Below, piece by piece: positions 1 to 5,663 of a stretch of DNA of 5,663 bases. A program made the translations under genes and the position numbers. The notes under the pieces are model-generated. The model made no database searches and had not been told where the DNA came from. It worked only from the letters and a program-made list of their open reading frames with translations. The DNA is taken from NCBI GenBank assembly GCA_903856875.1, contig CAIODE010000184.1:1-5663 (forward strand), read 5' to 3'. Each line of letters begins with the position of its first letter. Position 1 is the first letter of the stretch. Source of the DNA: an uncultured Burkholderiales bacterium. GTDB lineage: Bacteria; Pseudomonadota; Gammaproteobacteria; Burkholderiales; Burkholderiaceae_C.

Positions 1-1
1 G

Positions 2-1891
2 CGTTTTCCACCCAAGCAATTGCAGTGGTTCATTGCGGGTTGCAAAGAAGATGGAATGCGTCCCAAAGATGTGGATGTGCGGGACGATGAAACCCGCCGC
101 AAAGTCGACATCTACCAACTCTACGAAGACCAGTGCCAGCGCGAAGGTGTGGTGGACTTTGGCGAGTTGATGTTGCGCTCGTATGAGTTGCTGCGTGACA
201 ACGACTCGATCCGCTTGCACTACCGATCACGTTTCAAGCATGTGCTGATCGACGAGTTTCAAGACACCAACAAATTGCAATACGCTTGGATCAAAATGAT
301 TGCGGGCTTGCCCGCAGAGCATGGCAGCGCGGTGTTGGCAGTGGGAGATGATGATCAAAGCATTTACGCATTCCGAGGCGCTCGCGTTGGCAACATGGCC
401 GATTTTGTGCGGGAATTTGGCGTGCAGCACCAAATCAAGTTAGAGCAAAACTACCGAAGCTATAGCAACATTTTGGATTCTGCCAATGCCCTCATTGGCA
501 ACAACAAAAACAGACTTGGCAAAAACCTTCGCACAGACCAGGGTGCAGGCGAACCCGTGCGCGTGTATGAATCGACCAGTGACTTTGCCGAAGCCCAGTG
601 GTTGGTCGATGAAATTCGCCAACTGGTCAAGGGTGATGGTCTGACACGCAAAGAAGTGGCCGTGTTGTATCGCAGCAATGCGCAAAGTCGCGTCATGGAA
701 ACGGCCCTGTTCAATGCAGGCGTGCCCTACAAAGTGTATGGCGGTCTGCGTTTCTTTGAGCGTGCAGAAATTAAACATGCGCTGGCCTATTTGCGTATTT
801 TAGAAAATGCCAACGACGACACCAGTTTCTTGCGCATTGTGAATTTTCCGCCTCGCGGCATTGGCGCTCGCAGTGTGGAGCATTTGCAAGATGCGGCCAA
901 AGGCTTGGGCTGTTCTTTGCACGATGCCGTGAGTACAACAGCTGGCAAAGCAGGGGCCAAGTTGGCAGGTTTTGTGGCCATGATCGATGTCATGCGCGAG
1001 CAAACGCCGGGCATGACACTGCGCGAGATCATCGAATTGGTGCTCGAAAAAACCGGATTGATTGAGCATTACAAAACCGAAAAAGAAGGCGCTGATCGCG
1101 TTGAAAATTTGGAAGAGTTGGTCAATGCGGCAGAAAGCTTTGTCACGCAAGAAGGTTTTGGCAGAGACGCCGAGGCCACAGCTTCGGAGATGGCGCCCAA
1201 TGCAGAAGATGGTGAAGTGATGTCGCCACTGGCGGCCTTTTTAACGCATGCAGCCTTGGAGGCGGGGGACAATCAAGCACAAGCGGGTGAGGATGCCGTT
1301 CAACTGATGACGGTGCATGCCAGCAAAGGTTTGGAGTTTGATGCGGTGTTTATTTCGGGCTTGGAGGAGGGCTTGTTTCCTCACGAAAATTCGATGAACG
1401 ACTACGACGGTTTGGAAGAAGAACGCCGCCTGATGTATGTGGCCATTACGCGTGCACGCAAACGCTTGTACCTCAGTCACTCGCAAACGCGCATGTTGCA
1501 TGGTCAAACTCGCTATAACCTGAAGAGCCGTTTTTTGGATGAATTGCCTGAAGAATGTTTGAAATGGATCACGCCTAAGAATCCAGGCTTTGCCACTGGC
1601 TTGGGCGGTGGTTGGACTTCACCTGCTCAAGCTTTTCAAGCCAAACCTGCATGGGGTCACAGCAGTTTGAGTTCGACGGAAACCTACAAAAGCCCGCCTG
1701 TCCCTTTGCAAAAAGCAGAGCCTTCGCATGGCATTAAAGTGGCCATGAAAGTGTTTCACACCAAGTTTGGTGAGGGTCAGGTTTTGGCCGTCGAGGGCGC
1801 CGGCGCAGATGCGCGGGCCCAAGTGAATTTCCCAAGACATGGTGTGAAATGGCTTGCCTTGTCGGTTGCCAAGCTAACACCTGTGGAATAA
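2..1891 (+). CDS. uvrD: DNA helicase II UvrD (5'-truncated by window edge)
   Basis: Superfamily 1A 3'-5' DNA helicase that unwinds the nicked strand in nucleotide excision repair and methyl-directed mismatch repair. The frame is open from base 2 and the true start lies upstream. The TTG at base 20 sits inside conserved sequence (RFPPKQLQWFIAGCK) and is not a start. Visible motifs in order: Walker B/motif II DEFQDTN (251-271), motif III GDDDQSIYAFRG (344-379), motif IV QNYRS (446-460), motif V TVHASKGLEF (1310-1339) and motif VI with RRLMYVAITRAR (about 1424-1459). A C-terminal Tudor-like module (about 1727-1888, FHTKFGEGQVL) is typical of UvrD/PcrA and contacts RNA polymerase in known homologues, which favours UvrD over Rep. 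About 629 residues are visible. By comparison with E. coli UvrD (720 residues), roughly 135-140 N-terminal residues with the Walker A loop are missing. No internal frameshift or stop is seen. It stops with TAA 25 bases before slyD, probably in one operon. Confidence 0.96.
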   Translation, partial: RFPPKQLQWFIAGCKEDGMRPKDVDVRDDETRRKVDIYQLYEDQCQREGVVDFGELMLRSYELLRDNDSIRLHYRSRFKHVLIDEFQDTNKLQYAWIKMIAGLPAEHGSAVLAVGDDDQSIYAFRGARVGNMADFVREFGVQHQIKLEQNYRSYSNILDSANALIGNNKNRLGKNLRTDQGAGEPVRVYESTSDFAEAQWLVDEIRQLVKGDGLTRKEVAVLYRSNAQSRVMETALFNAGVPYKVYGGLRFFERAEIKHALAYLRILENANDDTSFLRIVNFPPRGIGARSVEHLQDAAKGLGCSLHDAVSTTAGKAGAKLAGFVAMIDVMREQTPGMTLREIIELVLEKTGLIEHYKTEKEGADRVENLEELVNAAESFVTQEGFGRDAEATASEMAPNAEDGEVMSPLAAFLTHAALEAGDNQAQAGEDAVQLMTVHASKGLEFDAVFISGLEEGLFPHENSMNDYDGLEEERRLMYVAITRARKRLYLSHSQTRMLHGQTRYNLKSRFLDELPEECLKWITPKNPGFATGLGGGWTSPAQAFQAKPAWGHSSLSSTETYKSPPVPLQKAEPSHGIKVAMKVFHTKFGEGQVLAVEGAGADARAQVNFPRHGVKWLALSVAKLTPVE

Positions 1892-1901
1892 TTTAGAGCA
1901 G

Positions 1902-1908
1902 AAGGAAG
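1902..1908 (+). promoter_or_regulatory. Ribosome binding site of slyD
   Basis: AAGGAAG lies 8 bases before the ATG at 1917, a good Shine-Dalgarno match at near-ideal spacing. It fixes the slyD start. It is the clearest ribosome binding site in the window; the other starts have weak or no match. Confidence 0.8.
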
Positions 1909-1916
1909 AGAACAGC

Positions 1917-2393
1917 ATGAAAATTGAAAAAGACACCGTCGTGACCTTGAAATACAAAGTGTCCGATGCAAATGGTAAATTGTTAGAAGCTGCTGAGAAG
2001 CCCATGGCTTATCTGCATGGTGGCTATGAAAATACCTTGCCAAAAATTGAAGAAGCGCTGGATGGGCAAGACAAGGGCTATCAAACCACATTGGTACTGA
2101 GTGCTGCCGATGCCTTCGGTGAGCGCGATGAAAGCTTGCTGCAAACCATGCCCAAGAAAGAATTTCCACCAGGCGTGAAGGTCGGTGGTCAATTGCGGGG
2201 CCGCACACCAGATGGCCGTGAAGCCATTTTCAATGTGTTGAAAATCAAAGGCGACACCGTGATGTTGGATGGCAACCACCCTTGGGCGGGTCAGGTTTTA
2301 CAGTTTCAATTGAATGTGATGGATGTGCGTCCGGCCATTCCAGAGGAAATTGAACACCGCCATGTTCATGGTGCACATGGCCATCACCATTGA
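1917..2393 (+). CDS. slyD: FKBP-type peptidyl-prolyl cis-trans isomerase SlyD
   Basis: Cytoplasmic prolyl isomerase and folding chaperone. The family also binds nickel and other divalent metals and helps hydrogenase maturation in enterobacteria. The 158 residues show the SlyD layout: an FKBP half (about 1-69) with the YLHGG segment at 32-36, an inserted chaperone flap (about 70-118, beginning FGERDE), the conserved DGNHPWAG return (118-125), and the closing FKBP strand. The tail is His-rich: H147, H149, H151, H154 and H156-158, seven histidines in the last 12 residues, matching the HVHGAH motif of E. coli SlyD. The protein is shorter than E. coli SlyD (196 residues) and has no cysteine, so metal binding would rest on histidines. 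The ATG start has a good ribosome binding site. It follows uvrD by 25 bases and is closed by a strong terminator. A nickel-delivery role is inference from the family; no hydrogenase or urease gene is in view. Confidence 0.95.
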   Translation: MKIEKDTVVTLKYKVSDANGKLLEAAEKPMAYLHGGYENTLPKIEEALDGQDKGYQTTLVLSAADAFGERDESLLQTMPKKEFPPGVKVGGQLRGRTPDGREAIFNVLKIKGDTVMLDGNHPWAGQVLQFQLNVMDVRPAIPEEIEHRHVHGAHGHHH

Positions 2394-2422
2394 TTCAGAA
2401 GCGCTGTACTTGTAACGCCCAG

Positions 2423-2446
2423 AAGCCTGATATATCAGGCTTTTTT
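2423..2446 (+). terminator. Rho-independent terminator of the uvrD-slyD unit
   Basis: AAGCCTGATATATCAGGCTT (2423-2442) is a perfect 20-base palindrome. It folds as an 8-base-pair stem with a TATA loop and runs directly into six T (2441-2446), 29 bases after the slyD stop. On the opposite strand the same hairpin follows the TAA of the leftward membrane-protein gene, but its trailing sequence there (CTTCTGGG) is a poor U-tract. Termination is therefore expected to be strong rightward and weaker leftward. Confidence 0.9.
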
Positions 2447-3233
2447 ACGCTTGATGCTCGCTGCCTGGCTCGGGCAAGTCAAAACAGTCTTTTACACTGT
2501 AGTAAACCGATGTGAAAAACATAGCGGCCATGAGCAAAGCGCCAGGCATGAGAACGGCACCTGTTAAATCGTTGCCACCTAAGCCGCTGCTGATGACAAG
2601 GATGATCGTGGCACCCGCAACAAACACGCCGGCCCATGCCAACAAGTAAAAAGCAAATGCGCCTAAATTACGCCAACAAGCCACTGCGCTGAAAAACAGG
2701 CTTTTGACGGGTGGTACGCCGTGCCAGTGCACCAAAGCCGGTGCGTGCCAAAAGAGCATTGACAAAGGGACGTACAAGATCGTGGCCAACCACATGGCTG
2801 CCTGAAAGTCGGCGTCGTTGACGACTTCAGGTGTGATGGGCGCATTGGCCAGATAGACCCTGGCAAATGCACCGCCATCGACGAGGGCCGAAATGCCCAT
2901 GACGGCCAAAAAACTCAGGGCATACAGGGAACCTAAAACCATCATGGCCTTGAGCCGCAACTGTCCTGCACGAAAGGCCACCAACATGACGGTCGGCATG
3001 GGGAATTTGCCAGAGGCTGCCTGTTCGGTGGCGACCATCAGCCCTAATGTGGCGGCCGGCAAAATGAGCAAGGCCAGCGCCGCGCCAATGAAGGGAACCA
3101 TGGACAAAACTGAAACCCATGCCATGAACAAAAAGAACAAGCCCGTGAAGGCCAGTGGCTGACGCCAGAAAGTACGGATACCTTGTTTGACCCAGAGCAG
3201 ACCCTGCTTGGCGGGAACGATTTGAAGCTTCAT
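2445..3233 (-). CDS. BPSS1780-type multi-pass inner-membrane protein, function unknown
   Basis: A hydrophobic protein of 262 residues that resembles the family annotated as BPSS1780 family membrane protein in Burkholderiales. Its biochemical role is not known to me. A short amphipathic N-terminus (MKLQIVPAKQGLLWVKQGIR) precedes about six probable membrane helices near residues 26-46, 47-68, 94-117, 144-166, 189-216 and 225-247. No cleavable signal peptide is evident. The segment FWHAPALVHWHGVPPVK (161-177), rich in His and Trp, and the charged stretch RAGQLRLK (88-95) look like the family's conserved parts. The tail (from about 248) is polar and probably cytoplasmic. The ATG overlaps the thrB TGA as ATGA, so its translation is probably coupled to thrB. 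Only a weak Shine-Dalgarno (CTGGGT) precedes it. The stop codon falls within the T-tract of the convergent slyD terminator. It has no transporter or enzyme signature that I can name. Confidence 0.85.
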   Translation of the reverse strand: MKLQIVPAKQGLLWVKQGIRTFWRQPLAFTGLFFLFMAWVSVLSMVPFIGAALALLILPAATLGLMVATEQAASGKFPMPTVMLVAFRAGQLRLKAMMVLGSLYALSFLAVMGISALVDGGAFARVYLANAPITPEVVNDADFQAAMWLATILYVPLSMLFWHAPALVHWHGVPPVKSLFFSAVACWRNLGAFAFYLLAWAGVFVAGATIILVISSGLGGNDLTGAVLMPGALLMAAMFFTSVYYSVKDCFDLPEPGSEHQA

Positions 3234-4186
3234 ACCCAGAGCTTAAAGGGCGAAGACAAACGAGCACGCAATACCCGTTCAAAGTGGGTGGGATCGTGTG
3301 GTTTCAGCATGGCAGCGTCTCTGGGTAAATAAAAATCCCAAAGCCGGGAAATCCAAAAGCGCAGTGCACCGGCGCGCAGCATGGCTGGCAGCAGTTGTCT
3401 TTCTGCGGGACGCAGGGGCCTAATTTCTTGGTAGGCCTTCAGCATGGCTTGCGCCCTTTCAGGTGCATGCATTCCCGAGTTTAAATCGATGCACCAATCA
3501 TTCATGCACACCGATAAGTCAAACAACCAGGTGTCATTGCCCGCAAAATAAAAGTCAAAGAAGCCAGTGAGCTTTTCACCTTCGAACATCACGTTGTCAC
3601 GAAAGAGGTCGGCATGGACGGGGCCTTTGGGGAGGGCTTGATAAGCGGCACCCTGAGAAATGTGATTTTGGTAGGCCAGTTCGCTTTGCAAAAGCCTAGC
3701 TTGGTCTTCATCCAAGAAGGGTAGCACCAAGGGCACAGTGTCGTTCCACCATGCCAAGCCCCTTAAATTGGGTTGGCTGCGGTTGTAGTCTTTGCCTGCT
3801 AAATGCATGCGCGCCAACATTGCGCCTACTTCAGCACAGTGAGCAGCATCTGGGGTCAGTTGGCTTTTGCCCATAAGCCGGTTAACCACAGCGGCAGGTT
3901 TGTCGCAAAGGGTGTGCAGGATGTCGCCATCTTGATTGGCAGCAGGGTTGGGAACAGGAATGCCTTTTTCCGCCAAGTGTTTCATCAGAAACAAATAAAA
4001 GGGCAGTTGCTCGTGAGTGAGGCGCTCGAACAAGGTGAGGACGTAATCGCCCAAATCGGTGGTGGCGAAATAGTTGGTGTTTTCGATGCCGCCCTCAATG
4101 CCTTTTAAATCGGTGAGTTCACCTAAGCCTAATTGGGACATCAGCAGTGCTGCTTGCTCTTCGGTAACAGGCGTAAAAACAGCCAT
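3230..4186 (-). CDS. thrB: Homoserine kinase, ThrB2 type (APH/choline-kinase fold)
   Basis: Phosphorylates L-homoserine with ATP to O-phosphohomoserine, the substrate of threonine synthase, in the cytoplasm. The 318 residues closely follow the Pseudomonas-type ThrB (about 316 residues), which is unrelated to the GHMP-family ThrB of E. coli. Visible signatures are the N-terminal FTPVTEEQ start, the glycine/asparagine nucleotide loop GGIENTNYF (32-40), VLTLFER (49-55), the catalytic loop HADLFRDNVMF (191-201; H191, D193, N198), the metal-binding DFYFAG (211-216; D211), LFDLSVCMNDWC (221-232), and a C-terminal RFWISRLWDF (276-285). An in-frame TAA lies two codons before the ATG, so translation cannot start further upstream. 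No clear Shine-Dalgarno is visible there. The gene is divergent from polA and overlaps the downstream membrane-protein gene by 4 bases. No other threonine-pathway gene is in the window. Confidence 0.95.
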   Translation of the reverse strand: MAVFTPVTEEQAALLMSQLGLGELTDLKGIEGGIENTNYFATTDLGDYVLTLFERLTHEQLPFYLFLMKHLAEKGIPVPNPAANQDGDILHTLCDKPAAVVNRLMGKSQLTPDAAHCAEVGAMLARMHLAGKDYNRSQPNLRGLAWWNDTVPLVLPFLDEDQARLLQSELAYQNHISQGAAYQALPKGPVHADLFRDNVMFEGEKLTGFFDFYFAGNDTWLFDLSVCMNDWCIDLNSGMHAPERAQAMLKAYQEIRPLRPAERQLLPAMLRAGALRFWISRLWDFYLPRDAAMLKPHDPTHFERVLRARLSSPFKLWV

Positions 4187-4325
4187 GGCTTAGTGGGTGT
4201 TCGAAAGGGTGAAATAGGCGCCCGAAGGCATGGCGAAATGCATGCAGAGATTGTAGAGGGTGTTGAAGCCAAATTTGACAGACTTTGTCTCGGCAAAAGA
4301 GCCCGAGGACAGGCACAATTGGGGC
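4187..4325. other. Divergent intergenic region between thrB and polA
   Basis: This 139-base gap must hold or transmit expression signals for both divergent genes. Rightward, a perfect -35 hexamer TTGACA is at 4275-4280, but no convincing -10 follows at 16-18 bases (AAGAGC/AGAGCC), so it is not called as a promoter. Leftward, TACAAT (complement of 4250-4255) is one mismatch from a -10 consensus and would start a thrB transcript with a leader of roughly 55-60 bases. Its -35 at 17 bases (TCAAAT) is poor. A self-complementary TGCATGCA is at 4239-4246. No RNA gene, leader peptide or attenuator-like hairpin is evident. Confidence 0.6.
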
Positions 4326-5663
4326 ATGAGCGACAAGAAAACCCTTTTGCTGGTGGATGGTTCCAGCTACCTCTACCGAGCCTTTCATGCCATGCCTGAT
4401 TTGCGGGCGGTGCCTGGCGACCCTGGCAGTCCTGCCACCGGTGCCATCCGAGGCATGATCAACATGATGGAGCGCCTTCGGAAAGACATTCCCGCAGACT
4501 TTGCGGTGTGTGTCTTTGATGCCAAGGGTCCCACTTTTCGCGACGACATTTACCCAGAATACAAACAAAACAGAAGCCCCATGCCCGACGATTTGCGCTC
4601 GCAAATTCAGCCGATCCATGAACTGGTGCGTTTGATGGGTTGGAAAGTTTTGGATGTGCCAGGTGTTGAAGCCGATGATGTCATTGGTACCCTGGCTGCA
4701 GTCGGTTCATCGCAAGGCATTGAGGTGGTGGTTTCAAGTGGCGACAAAGACTTGGCCCAATTGGTGAATGAACACATCACCATCATTGACACCATGAATG
4801 GCAAACGCCGCGACTTGGCGGGTGTTGAAGAAGAATTTGGTGTGCCCGCCAGTCTGATGTTGGACTATCAAATTTTGGTGGGTGACACGGTCGACAATGT
4901 GCCAGGCGTACAAAAAGTAGGCCCTAAAACTGCAGTCAAACTTTTGCTTGAATATGGCTCGCTCGACAAGCTGATGCTCAATGCCGATCAAGTCAAAGGT
5001 GTGGTGGGTGAAAATTTGCGCAAGGCCGTAGATTGGTTGCCAACTGGCCGTCAGCTCTTGAAAATTCGCACCGATTGCGATTTGAAGGCCTACGTGCCCG
5101 AGCTGCCCTCCCTGGAAACCATCCGTTTGGCGCCGCCCAACGAAGCCGACTTGTTGGCCTTCTATGAAAAGTACGGGTTCAAAGGTTTGGTCAGAAGCCG
5201 AGGCGAAGGTGCGCCTGCCAAACCTGCATTCGTGCCCATGGGCGATTTGTTTGCCGAGCCAGAACCGGTTGTCACGGTCACGGGCGACAAACACTATGAA
5301 ACCATTTTGACTTGGGATCAATTCAACGCGTGGTTGCCCAGGCTAGAGGCCGCAGAGTGTGTGGCCATTGACACCGAGACCACATCCCTCGATGCCATGC
5401 GTGCCGATTTGGTGGGCATCAGCTGGAGTGTCAAAGCGGGTGAGGCAGCCTATCTGCCCTTGCGACATGAAGGCCCTGATGCGCCTGTGCAGTTGCCCTT
5501 GCAGGAAGTTCTGGCCAAGCTCAAGCCCTGGCTTGAAAACCCACTCAAGCTCAAGGTGGGCCAGCACATTAAATACGACCGGCATGTGTTTGCCAATCAA
5601 GGCATTGAGGTGCGAGGCTATGCGCATGACACCATGCTGCAAAGTTATGTGTTGGAAGTTCAC
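4326..5663 (+). CDS. polA: DNA polymerase I (3'-truncated by window edge)
   Basis: Repair and Okazaki-fragment processing polymerase. The frame stays open for 446 codons to the last base. About half of a family protein of roughly 930 residues is visible, and the polymerase domain lies outside. The 5'-3' exonuclease (FEN) domain spans about 1-300, with metal ligands D11 (VDGSSYLYRAFHA), D65 (VFDAKGPTFR), E115/D117/D118 (GVEADD), D140/D142 (SSGDKD) and D187/D190, then the helix-3-turn-helix GVQKVGPKTA (194-203). The 3'-5' exonuclease domain begins near residue 320. It keeps the Exo I residues D349 and E351 (AIDTETTSLD) and the Exo II aspartate D418 (HIKYD), so proofreading looks intact as far as visible. 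H414 replaces the Asn of the usual NxxxD motif. The start is set by MSDKKTLLLVDGSSYLYR, which aligns with the family N-terminus. The ribosome binding site is poor: AGG at 4311-4313 lies 12 bases upstream and GGGG ends one base before the ATG. The gene is transcribed divergently from thrB. Confidence 0.96.
   Translation, partial: MSDKKTLLLVDGSSYLYRAFHAMPDLRAVPGDPGSPATGAIRGMINMMERLRKDIPADFAVCVFDAKGPTFRDDIYPEYKQNRSPMPDDLRSQIQPIHELVRLMGWKVLDVPGVEADDVIGTLAAVGSSQGIEVVVSSGDKDLAQLVNEHITIIDTMNGKRRDLAGVEEEFGVPASLMLDYQILVGDTVDNVPGVQKVGPKTAVKLLLEYGSLDKLMLNADQVKGVVGENLRKAVDWLPTGRQLLKIRTDCDLKAYVPELPSLETIRLAPPNEADLLAFYEKYGFKGLVRSRGEGAPAKPAFVPMGDLFAEPEPVVTVTGDKHYETILTWDQFNAWLPRLEAAECVAIDTETTSLDAMRADLVGISWSVKAGEAAYLPLRHEGPDAPVQLPLQEVLAKLKPWLENPLKLKVGQHIKYDRHVFANQGIEVRGYAHDTMLQSYVLEVH

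Noticed and set aside
20..22. TTG as the start codon of the helicase gene
   Set aside because: The frame is open to base 2, and the residues before it (RFPPKQ) continue conserved UvrD sequence. The real start and the Walker A region lie left of the window.
1777..2208. Leftward open frame of 143 codons antisense to the uvrD end and slyD
   Set aside because: It is low-complexity, His/Ser/Arg-rich shadow translation of two confident rightward genes, with no supporting ribosome binding site or family resemblance.
3803..4108. Rightward open frame of 101 codons inside thrB
   Set aside because: It is antisense to conserved homoserine kinase sequence, and nothing in its translation is recognisable.
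4239..4246. TGCATGCA palindrome as an operator
   Set aside because: An 8-base self-complementary word is easily a chance occurrence, and no second copy or extended dyad surrounds it.
4280..4290. Small hairpin AGAC-TTT-GTCT upstream of polA as a regulatory RNA structure
   Set aside because: The stem is only four base pairs with no T-run, too weak to support a terminator or riboswitch call.
4119..4619. Leftward open frame of 166 codons spanning the thrB start, the intergenic gap and the polA start
   Set aside because: It overlaps the 5' ends of two well-supported genes in other frames, and its translation shows no domain-like pattern.
4734..5321. Long leftward open frame of 195 codons antisense to polA
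   Set aside because: It lies wholly within the exonuclease-coding part of polA, has no recognisable family pattern, and is explained by codon bias of the sense gene.

Overview
This window is a stretch of ordinary chromosomal housekeeping genes from a betaproteobacterium. The protein sequences resemble Burkholderiales versions, most likely Comamonadaceae. Evidence for this includes the UvrD and SlyD sequence style, a membrane protein of the BPSS1780 type that I know mainly from this order, and a homoserine kinase of the APH-fold (ThrB2) kind used by betaproteobacteria and pseudomonads. Base composition looks close to half G+C by eye, which is low for many Comamonadaceae. The genus is not determined.

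Layout, left to right: the 3' five-sixths of uvrD (helicase II) runs rightward from beyond the left edge to 1891. After a 25-base gap comes slyD (1917-2393), a metal-binding FKBP-type prolyl isomerase. A strong intrinsic terminator (2423-2446) ends this rightward unit. Facing it are two leftward genes: thrB (4186 to 3230, homoserine kinase) and a six-helix inner-membrane protein (3233 to 2445). These two share a 4-base ATGA overlap, so they are almost certainly cotranscribed and translationally coupled. The stop codon of the membrane protein lies inside the T-tract of the slyD terminator. A 139-base divergent intergenic region (4187-4325) separates thrB from polA, which runs rightward from 4326 off the right edge. 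The visible part of polA covers the 5'-3' exonuclease and the first part of the 3'-5' proofreading domain.

Functionally, uvrD and polA act in the same DNA repair pathways: UvrD removes the excised strand in nucleotide excision and mismatch repair, and Pol I fills the gap. thrB belongs to threonine biosynthesis, slyD to folding and nickel handling, and the membrane protein has no assigned role. No mobile element, CRISPR array, RNA gene, phage gene or defence system is visible, and I found no new system here. The findings are modest points of gene organisation and residue variation.
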